Positions 1 through 4,212 of a DNA stretch of 5,141 bases are shown in pieces; position 1 is the stretch's first letter; the number at the start of each line of letters is the position of its first letter. The translations under genes were made by a program, and so were the position numbers. Location: the NCBI GenBank assembly GCA_013694795.1, contig JACDBS010000016.1, forward strand, positions 1 to 5,141. Direction: 5' to 3'. The DNA comes from Chloroflexota bacterium (GTDB taxonomy: Bacteria; Chloroflexota; Limnocylindria; QHBO01). Under the pieces are notes generated by a model, which had not been told where the DNA came from, made no database searches, and worked only from the letters and a program-made list of their open reading frames with translations.

Positions 1-1766
1 GCGCCGGCCTCCGCGCACCGCGCCTCCGCCGCCACTGCGTCCCGTGTGCGTCGCTCGACTTCGACGCGGCGCGCCTCCAGGCTCGAGTGCAGCTCCTGCG
101 CCACCTGGCGCCGCGCCCGCACACCCGCAAGGGCCTCGCGCTCCGCCTGGATCTCGGCGTCCGATGCGTGCGGGTCGAGCCCGAGCACGCCCAGGAGCGC
201 CCGGCGTTCGACGTGGAAGCCGGCGAGGTCACTGCCGTCGGCGCCGGTTCCGCGCGTCAGCAGGACGACCAGCCCGCCCGCGAGGGCACCCACGAAGAGC
301 CCGGGCAATGGGGCCGACACGAGCGATCCGGCCACGGCACCAAGCACGGCGAACCCCACGGCGGCGACCATGGCGACCCTGGGCGACAGGCGAAGCGTGG
401 GTCCACCCCCAGCGGCGACGGCCTCCGCGGCGGCGATTCGGATTCGGATCGCGTCCAGCCTGCGCAACGCGTCCGTGCGCTCCTCAAGCCCGGCGTCATC
501 CGCCTCGCTCTCCAGCCCGCCCTCCCGCTCACGGAGCTCCAGCTCGTCCGCCGCCGATCGCCGCCGCTGTTCCGCCTCCACCACAGCCGTCCGTGTCGAG
601 TGGAGGTCTCGTTCATGTGCGCGCGTCGCCTCCAGCGCCGGGATCGAATCGTCGAGCGCCAGCAGCCGCTCCTCCGTCCAGCCGCCCGCCCGGGCGAGCT
701 GCTCGGCGACGGCGACGGCGCTGCGAGCTTCGGCGGCATCCAGATCGTGCCGCTGAGCGGTGGCCGCCGCGCGCGTCACGCGTTCCTCCACCACGGCGTC
801 CACCTCGCCCGCCATGCCCAGCAGGCGCTCGTCGATCGCGAGATCCTCGCGGGAGGCCCGGGCCTCGGCCACCTGCTCGTCGAGCGCGGCGAGGGTTGCA
901 CGCGCCTCGGCCAGCTCGCCCAACCGGCGGTCCAGTACGGCGACCACGTCCTCCGGAACGGCGTCGAGGGCAGCGTCACCGGCGTCCAGCTCGGCCTGGA
1001 GAACGGTGAGCTCGGCGGCGATCGGTCCCGCGGCGCGCAGGCGGCCGTAACGGGCGGCAAGCTCGCGTCGCGCTCGGATGTCGGTACGCAGTGCCTCGAC
1101 CCGCGTACGGAGCCCTTCGCGCTCTTGGTGCGCGGCCTCGTGCTCCTCAGGCTGGCGCGCCAGGTCGGCGATCTCGCGGCGCAGATCGTCGATCCGGGCG
1201 AGCAGCGCGTTGAGTGGCTTCTGGCTGCCGCGCGGCAGGAAGGTCGCGTCCAATTGCTGGCGCAGGCGGCGTTCGAGGTCGACCGCGCTCGTCCCGCCCA
1301 GGCCGCTGCCGGCCCCGTAGATCCGGCCGCGCACCCCATCGGCGTTGAGGCTGGCGAGGGTCTGGAGCTCGCCCAGGCCGAAGGCGAAGATGTTGTTGAA
1401 GAGGTCCCGATCGGCTCCGCGCATGAGCCGATCCAGCGTCTCCTGACCTCCCTGGTTGCCGTTCGGCGCCCGGACGGCAAGCGAACCGGCCCCTCCTTTG
1501 TCGCCGTGGCGCTCGATGGTCCAGCGCTCGTCGCCCGCGGTGCGCAGCACCAGCCGTCCGCCGCGGCGTCCGCCGGCGAAGGCTGGGTACCAGGTGCGCC
1601 CATCGCGGGTTGGCTCGAAGCCGAAGATGAGCGCGCGAAGTCCGTTGAGCAGGGTCGTCTTGCCGGCCTCGTTGGCACCGATCAGCACGGTCATGCCGTC
1701 CTCGAGCGGCCACGCCGCGTCGTGGAAGCGGCCGAAGCCGTCCAGCTCGATGCGCTCTATGCGCAT
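1..1766 (-). CDS. yhaN: YhaN-like SMC/Rad50-type ATPase with membrane hairpin, N-terminal part
   Basis: This is the ATPase partner of a Mre11/SbcD-type nuclease, expected to bind ATP and DNA ends and to gate the nuclease. The frame is open from the ATG at 1766 to the window edge: 588 codons and no stop, so the C-terminal half (return coiled coil, ABC signature, Walker B) lies outside. Seen: an N-terminal MRIERIELDGFGRF strand, Walker A GANEAGKT at residues 30-37, and a FGLGELQTL segment near 129-137 typical of YhaN-family ATP-binding heads. From about 185 to 450 the sequence is charged, Leu/Ala/Glu/Arg-rich and coiled-coil-like. Residues 464-484 and 489-503 are hydrophobic and form a hairpin broken by APLP; coiled coil then resumes. 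Start choice: the ATG shares one base with the nuclease stop (TGATG), indicating translational coupling. B. subtilis YhaN has a similar overall plan. Generic RecF or SbcC is less likely because of the hairpin and the partner. Identification is confident; the exact cellular role is inferred. Confidence 0.9.
   Translation of the reverse strand, partial: MRIERIELDGFGRFHDAAWPLEDGMTVLIGANEAGKTTLLNGLRALIFGFEPTRDGRTWYPAFAGGRRGGRLVLRTAGDERWTIERHGDKGGAGSLAVRAPNGNQGGQETLDRLMRGADRDLFNNIFAFGLGELQTLASLNADGVRGRIYGAGSGLGGTSAVDLERRLRQQLDATFLPRGSQKPLNALLARIDDLRREIADLARQPEEHEAAHQEREGLRTRVEALRTDIRARRELAARYGRLRAAGPIAAELTVLQAELDAGDAALDAVPEDVVAVLDRRLGELAEARATLAALDEQVAEARASREDLAIDERLLGMAGEVDAVVEERVTRAAATAQRHDLDAAEARSAVAVAEQLARAGGWTEERLLALDDSIPALEATRAHERDLHSTRTAVVEAEQRRRSAADELELREREGGLESEADDAGLEERTDALRRLDAIRIRIAAAEAVAAGGGPTLRLSPRVAMVAAVGFAVLGAVAGSLVSAPLPGLFVGALAGGLVVLLTRGTGADGSDLAGFHVERRALLGVLGLDPHASDAEIQAEREALAGVRARRQVAQELHSSLEARRVEVERRTRDAVAAEARCAEAG
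258..377 (-). other. Predicted transmembrane hairpin inside the coiled coil
   Basis: Residues 464-503 of the ATPase hold two uncharged stretches: a first helix of about 21 residues starting VAMVAAVGF, a short APLP turn, and a second of about 15 residues ending GGLVVLL. Arg463 lies just before and Arg505 just after. Highly charged coiled-coil sequence flanks both sides. The simplest reading is a membrane-inserted hairpin that anchors the tip of the coiled coil to the membrane. A soluble hydrophobic hinge is the alternative. This was judged by eye, not by a predictor. Confidence 0.75.
1656..1679 (-). other. Walker A (P-loop) of the YhaN-like ATPase
   Basis: The codons spell GANEAGKT at residues 30-37, followed by TLLNGLRALIFG. 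The GxNEAGK form is the version of the P-loop usual in SMC/RecF-like ATPases such as YhaN and SbcC; Lys36 and Thr37 are the nucleotide-binding residues. No residue is missing, so ATP binding is expected to be intact. Confidence 0.93.
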
Positions 1767-3088
1767 CAGCGCTCCTCTTCCGCCGCCAGCAGGAGGTCGA
1801 TGCCAAGCGCTTCCGCGTCGTCAAGGAGCTCACCGCTGAGTTCGGCGTCGCCCGGGCGCGACTCGCGAAGGTAGCGTCTCCCCTTCTGCGACTCGTCGAA
1901 CACGGGGGCCACGGCGGCGCGCAGCAGCGCTGTCCAGCGCTCATGCTCCTCGGGATCGGTGGTGTGCGCGCTGCGACGGGCCGCCGCGGCGGTGCGGAGG
2001 AAGTCACCCACGAAGTCGGGCGTCTCGCGCCGGAGGTCCAGGTCGACATCGGGCCGGGTGGCATCGGCGACCGATTCGACCCAGGCGAACCCGGCGTCGA
2101 CACCTTCCTCGTTGAGCAACTGGCGAAGATCCTCGCCGTAGCCGGGGCGCGCCAGGTGCGCGTGCATGGCTCCTCGCCCCCTGATGCGCAGCCGAATGAT
2201 GAGCGAGCGCCCATCTGCGCCGTCGGCCGCCACACCGATCGCCTCGCGGCAGGCGCGACCCAGCGCCTCGTCATCGGCGAGATCGGCGATGGAGACCTCG
2301 AGCGGCTGCCAGCGCACGAGGTCGGTCGCCACGAATCTCGGCGTCACGCGTCCCGCGGCGTCCACCTCCACCACGTAGCAGCCGCGCGCGCCAAGCTCAC
2401 CCGGATCGCGGCCCTGCGGAATGCCGCAGTAGAAGGCGGGCGGATCGGCGAGCACCTGACCCGGCTGGTGGATGTGGCCCAGCGCCCAGTAGCCCATGCC
2501 GGAGGCGCGGAGATCCTCGACCGAGCAGGGCGCGTAGTTGGCGTGCCCCGGCCGGTCACCGACGTTCGTGTGCAGCACGCCAATCGAGAACGGCGCGTCC
2601 GGATCCGCCCTGAAGCCGGCGGCGTAGTTCTCGGTGACCGCCGCGCGAGGATAGGAGCGCCCATGGATGCGCGCGATCTCACGGCCGTCGCGCAGGACCG
2701 GCACCGATTCGTCCGGACCCGGGCCGAATCGGTGCACCGCAGCCGGGAAGACCAGCGACGGCGCCCAACTGCGCCCGTCGAGCGGGTCGTGGTTGCCATG
2801 GACCACGAAGCTGCGGATCCCCGCATCGGCCAGCGCGGCAAGCCCGTCACGGAAGCGCGTCTGCCCAAGGAGCGTCGGACTGGCGACCTCGAACACGTCG
2901 CCTGCCACGACCACGAAGTCGACGCGCTCCGAGAGCGCGGTGCGCACCACCCCGCGCCATGCATCGGTGGTCGCAGTGCGGAGGACGCGCAGGACCTCCG
3001 GGGGTGCCTCCGCGGTCAGCCCGGTGACGGGGCTGTCGAGATGAAGGTCACCGGTGTGCAGGAAGCGAAATGGCTCGATTGACGACAC
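1766..3088 (-). CDS. yhaO: YhaO-like DNA exonuclease (SbcD/Mre11 family metallophosphoesterase)
   Basis: A 440-residue two-metal nuclease expected to trim DNA ends together with the downstream ATPase. The calcineurin-like phosphoesterase motifs are all present and in order: HTGDLHLDS (Asp14, His16), AGDVFE (Asp64), HGNHDPLDG (Asn99, His100, Asp101), VLHTNVG (His173) and GHIH (His205, His207). The GNHDPLDG form and the length fit the YhaO branch better than classical SbcD. Residues beyond about 260 form the capping and ATPase-contact part and end in an acidic, Leu-rich tail (LLLAAEEER). The start is GTG at 3088. No ATG, GTG or TTG exists further upstream in frame before the TGA at about 3121, and the first catalytic motif begins at residue 11, so a later start is not possible. 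The Shine-Dalgarno is poor (GGTGGG, very close to the start). The stop overlaps the ATPase start as TGATG, so the two are expected to be made together in a fixed ratio. Promoter not identified with confidence. Confidence 0.94.
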   Translation of the reverse strand: MSSIEPFRFLHTGDLHLDSPVTGLTAEAPPEVLRVLRTATTDAWRGVVRTALSERVDFVVVAGDVFEVASPTLLGQTRFRDGLAALADAGIRSFVVHGNHDPLDGRSWAPSLVFPAAVHRFGPGPDESVPVLRDGREIARIHGRSYPRAAVTENYAAGFRADPDAPFSIGVLHTNVGDRPGHANYAPCSVEDLRASGMGYWALGHIHQPGQVLADPPAFYCGIPQGRDPGELGARGCYVVEVDAAGRVTPRFVATDLVRWQPLEVSIADLADDEALGRACREAIGVAADGADGRSLIIRLRIRGRGAMHAHLARPGYGEDLRQLLNEEGVDAGFAWVESVADATRPDVDLDLRRETPDFVGDFLRTAAAARRSAHTTDPEEHERWTALLRAAVAPVFDESQKGRRYLRESRPGDAELSGELLDDAEALGIDLLLAAEEER

Positions 3089-3104
3089 GGCCCACCAAGC
3101 GTAG

Positions 3105-3133
3105 CCGATGGGCGCGACAGCTCATCGGTCGCG
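3105..3133. repeat. Two interlocking inverted repeats in the nuclease leader
   Basis: CCGATG at 3105-3110 is the reverse complement of CATCGG at 3123-3128. CGCGAC at 3113-3118 is the reverse complement of GTCGCG at 3128-3133. The two pairings interleave (the right arms share base 3128), so they would compete or form a pseudoknot-like fold. They end 17 bases upstream of the nuclease GTG. Six-base arms in GC-rich DNA can occur by chance. Confidence 0.35.
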
Positions 3134-3167
3134 AGGCAGGCCGCATCCAGTCTGTCTCAGGAGTTAG

Positions 3168-3213
3168 GTCGGTCGTTTCCCCCCATGACGATCACGGGAG
3201 CGTGGCGACCGAC
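3168..3213. repeat. 8-bp inverted repeat with 30-nt spacer
   Basis: GTCGGTCG at 3168-3175 is the exact reverse complement of CGACCGAC at 3206-3213. The 30-nt spacer includes a run of six C preceded by TTT at 3176-3184. It could be a long hairpin or a pair of protein-binding half sites between two transcription units. Nothing else supports a function. Confidence 0.3.
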
Positions 3214-3214
3214 G

Positions 3215-3230
3215 CTGACAAGCGTGTCAG
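3215..3230 (-). terminator. Possible weak stem-loop terminator overlapping the lmo0937-type stop codon
   Basis: CTGACA at 3215-3220, loop AGCG, then TGTCAG at 3225-3230 form a perfect 6-bp stem, and the stop codon (3227-3229) lies in one arm. On the minus strand no T-run follows, so it is not a classical intrinsic terminator. It may stabilise the mRNA 3' end or slow ribosomes or polymerase. The adjoining 11-base palindrome GACGCTGCGTC at 3230-3240 falls inside the last codons of the gene. Confidence 0.3.
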
Positions 3231-3373
3231 ACGCTGCGTCGTCCGCTGAGCACCTGGAACACGAGCACGATGGCTGCGATCACGAGCAGCAGCCAGATCA
3301 GGCCACCGCCGATGTTGCCGATCAGGCCGAGAAGCCACAGGACCAGCAGAATGGCGACGATCGTCCAGAGCAT
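3227..3373 (-). CDS. lmo0937/DUF5670-family small membrane protein
   Basis: A 48-residue protein, MLWTIVAILLVLWLLGLIGN at its start, then IGGGLIWLLLVIAAIVLVFQ, ending VLSGRRSV. This is the typical pattern of the lmo0937 family: a first helix with MLWT and VLWLLG, a glycine turn, a second helix, and a short basic GRR tail, most likely facing the cytoplasm. The function of the family is not established; it is often met among stress-induced envelope genes. Start choice: ATG at 3373 has GAGGAG six bases upstream, and 48 residues is the usual family length. The reading frame stays open upstream as far as 3598, but that extension has no family resemblance and overlaps the paralog. A 110-nt gap separates it from the upstream paralog, so it may have its own promoter. 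Confidence 0.88.
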   Translation of the reverse strand: MLWTIVAILLVLWLLGLIGNIGGGLIWLLLVIAAIVLVFQVLSGRRSV

Positions 3374-3379
3374 GCGATT

Positions 3380-3385
3380 CTCCTC
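3380..3385 (-). promoter_or_regulatory. Ribosome binding site that fixes the lmo0937-type start
   Basis: GAGGAG lies six bases upstream of the ATG at 3373 on the minus strand. It decides the start in favour of the 48-residue form over the in-frame extension that runs upstream to 3598. Confidence 0.8.
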
Positions 3386-3436
3386 AATCGGTTCCGTTCC
3401 CTCCATACGAAGCCGAGAGGCCTCGCATGCGCCCAA

Positions 3437-3458
3437 TATCGCAGATTTATCGCAGATT
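3437..3458. repeat. Perfect 11-bp tandem direct repeat
   Basis: TATCGCAGATT occurs twice with no gap, at 3437-3447 and 3448-3458; read on the gene strand it is AATCTGCGATA twice. The 11-bp period is close to one helical turn, so a protein bound to both copies would sit on the same DNA face. It lies 64-85 bases upstream of the lmo0937-type start, in an otherwise gene-free stretch, which suits a regulator site. Slippage duplication is the alternative. Confidence 0.7.
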
Positions 3459-3466
3459 GCGTGCCA
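3452..3466 (-). promoter_or_regulatory. Sigma-54-like -24/-12 motif (tentative)
   Basis: On the minus strand the bases read TGGCACGCAATCTGC. Against the classical TGGCACG-N4-TTGC this has one mismatch, with the GG and GC dinucleotides at the correct spacing. It overlaps the upstream copy of the 11-bp repeat and lies about 79 bases before the start codon. Many high-GC phyla, including Actinomycetota, lack sigma-54, so this may be coincidence. Confidence 0.25.
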
Positions 3467-3483
3467 GCCATGCAGTCGAGCGC

Positions 3484-3633
3484 TCAGTCGCCCGGCGTGC
3501 GACGCTCCTCGATGATCTGGTACACGAGCAGCACGGCGGCAGCCAGCAGGAACAGGTTGACCCATTGGCCCAGGCGCAGGATGACGCCGGCCAGCCACAG
3601 GACCAGGGCGATCGCCGTCAGGATCCAGATCAT
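3484..3633 (-). CDS. Small two-helix membrane protein, paralog of the lmo0937-type gene
   Basis: A 49-residue protein starting MIWILTAIALVLWLAGVILR and ending QIIEERRTPGD. Two hydrophobic helices (about 2-19 and 25-40) are joined by a short turn LRLGQW, followed by a charged tail with RR. Hand alignment with the 48-residue neighbour, allowing one gap, gives about 20 identical positions, including M-x-W, AI, LVLWL, a central G and V-x-Q with RR near the end. It is therefore a diverged tandem duplicate that has lost the triple-glycine turn. The start ATG at 3633 overlaps the stop of the preceding tiny ORF as ATGA, implying translational coupling; there is no clear Shine-Dalgarno of its own. Too short for most length-filtered gene callers. 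Membership of DUF5670 itself is likely but not certain; function unknown. Confidence 0.78.
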   Translation of the reverse strand: MIWILTAIALVLWLAGVILRLGQWVNLFLLAAAVLLVYQIIEERRTPGD

Positions 3634-3722
3634 GGGATCGGATCCAGCAGGACCGAGAAAGCGAGCACCGCGAGCACCACCAGCAGCAGGATTGATGCGA
3701 CCACGACGCTCGCCGCCAGCAC
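3630..3722 (-). CDS. Putative 30-residue single-helix membrane peptide
   Basis: A GTG start at 3722 gives 30 residues, beginning MLAASVVVASILLLVVLAVL and ending DPIP, almost wholly one hydrophobic helix. Support comes from a strong AAGGAGG eight bases upstream and from the ATGA overlap with the next gene. It fills the whole space between the peroxidase and the paralog gene. An earlier in-frame GTG at 3740 overlaps the peroxidase stop as GTGA and would add a charged VKEDRT start, giving 36 residues, but it lacks a good ribosome site. I do not recognise a family. It may be a real membrane peptide, or a short leader whose translation couples the peroxidase to the membrane-protein gene. Confidence 0.55.
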   Translation of the reverse strand: MLAASVVVASILLLVVLAVLAFSVLLDPIP

Positions 3723-3730
3723 GGTGCGAT

Positions 3731-3737
3731 CCTCCTT
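3731..3737 (-). promoter_or_regulatory. Strong Shine-Dalgarno after the peroxidase gene
   Basis: AAGGAGG on the minus strand begins on the last base of the peroxidase stop codon and ends eight bases before the GTG at 3722. It is the strongest ribosome site in the window and is the main reason to believe the 30-residue ORF is translated from 3722 rather than 3740. Confidence 0.7.
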
Positions 3738-4201
3738 CACGCGGCGAGCGCGTCCATCAGCTCGTCGACGTGCTCCGCCGGCTTCACCTGGGCCAGCACG
3801 TGCTCGATGTGCCCGTCGACTCCGACCACGAAGGTGCTGCGCTCGATGCCCATGTATTCGCGGCCGGCGAACCTCTTCTGGATCCAGACACCGAAGGCCT
3901 CGGCCACGCGGTGCCCCTCATCGGACAGGAGGCGGTACGGCAGCGCGTACTTCTCGCGGAACTTCACGTGGCGCTTCACGCTGTCGGCCGAGACGCCGAA
4001 GAGCCGGACGCCTGTATCGGTCACGCGCGACCAACTGTCGCGCAGCCCGCAGGCCTGGGCCGTGCAGCCGGGCGTGTCGTCCTTGGGATAGAAATACAGG
4101 ACGTAGCGTGATCCGCGCAGGGACTCGCTGGACACAACGCTGCCATCGTCTGCGGTCATCTCGAAGTCCGGGGCCGGCTCGCCGACGCTCAATCGGGTCA
4201 T
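3737..4201 (-). CDS. bcp: Bcp/PrxQ-type thioredoxin-dependent thiol peroxidase
   Basis: A 154-residue atypical 2-Cys peroxiredoxin that reduces hydrogen peroxide and organic hydroperoxides, using thioredoxin or a similar donor, in the cytosol. Seen: the N-terminal VGEPAPDFEM strand, YFYPKDDTPGCTAQACGLRD with peroxidatic Cys46 (PxxxTxxC context, Thr43) and resolving Cys51 five residues later, as in E. coli Bcp; LLSDEGHRVAEAFGVW; and GIERSTFVV with the active-site Arg121. The length is normal and all key residues are present. The ATG at 4201 is chosen because the family N-terminus begins right there; the frame runs further upstream to 4429 but only as antisense-like extension inside the hydrolase. 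Only 11 bases separate it from the hydrolase stop and its own ribosome site is weak, so it is probably read on the same transcript and depends on upstream translation. Confidence 0.96.
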   Translation of the reverse strand: MTRLSVGEPAPDFEMTADDGSVVSSESLRGSRYVLYFYPKDDTPGCTAQACGLRDSWSRVTDTGVRLFGVSADSVKRHVKFREKYALPYRLLSDEGHRVAEAFGVWIQKRFAGREYMGIERSTFVVGVDGHIEHVLAQVKPAEHVDELMDALAA

Positions 4202-4212
4202 GGCTGGTGAGT

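Larger units (their letters stand above)
3089..3226. promoter_or_regulatory. Intergenic leader upstream of the nuclease-ATPase operon
   Basis: This 138-nt gap lies between the stop of the lmo0937-type gene and the nuclease start and must hold any dedicated nuclease promoter. I see no convincing -35/-10 pair on the minus strand. It contains several inverted repeats: CTGACA/TGTCAG at its right edge, CGACCGAC against GTCGGTCG at 3206-3213 and 3168-3175, and two interlocking 6-bp pairs between 3105 and 3133. The last could be an operator or alternative RNA stems in the leader. Function is inferred from position only. Confidence 0.4.
3374..3483 (-). promoter_or_regulatory. Intergenic region with likely promoter of the lmo0937-type gene
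   Basis: This 110-nt gap between the two paralogous membrane-protein genes contains the most AT-rich patch of the non-coding DNA here (about 3434-3458). The patch carries a perfect 11-bp tandem repeat, and next to it the bases TGGCACG-N4-CTGC resemble a -24/-12 element. Closer to the gene are two 8-bp palindromes, GAGGCCTC (3417-3424) and CGCATGCG (3424-3431). Taken together it looks like a regulated promoter and leader, but no sigma-70 pair stands out. Confidence 0.45.

Noticed and set aside
87..1874. Plus-strand open frame of 595 codons opposite the ATPase
   Set aside because: It is the complement of a GC-rich, Leu/Glu/Ala/Arg-rich coiled-coil gene. The product has no recognisable domain, while the minus strand has Walker A, family motifs and a coupled start.
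1943..3082. Plus-strand open frame of 379 codons opposite the nuclease
   Set aside because: It mirrors the nuclease almost exactly, has no domain signature and no ribosome site of note. The minus strand has all phosphoesterase motifs.
3374..3598. N-terminal extension of the lmo0937-type gene up to 3598
   Set aside because: The extension has no hydrophobic or family sequence, overlaps the paralog in another frame, and would bypass the well-placed GAGGAG before the ATG at 3373.
3621..3647. Direct repeat of GGATCCAG near the paralog start
   Set aside because: Eight bases within coding sequence of two overlapping ORFs, easily explained by codon choice; no regulatory context.
3185..4111. Plus-strand open frame starting MTITGAWRPT
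   Set aside because: It runs antisense to the membrane ORFs and the peroxidase. Its start resembles lacZ alpha only in the first few residues by chance, and the sequence that follows is native antisense, not vector.
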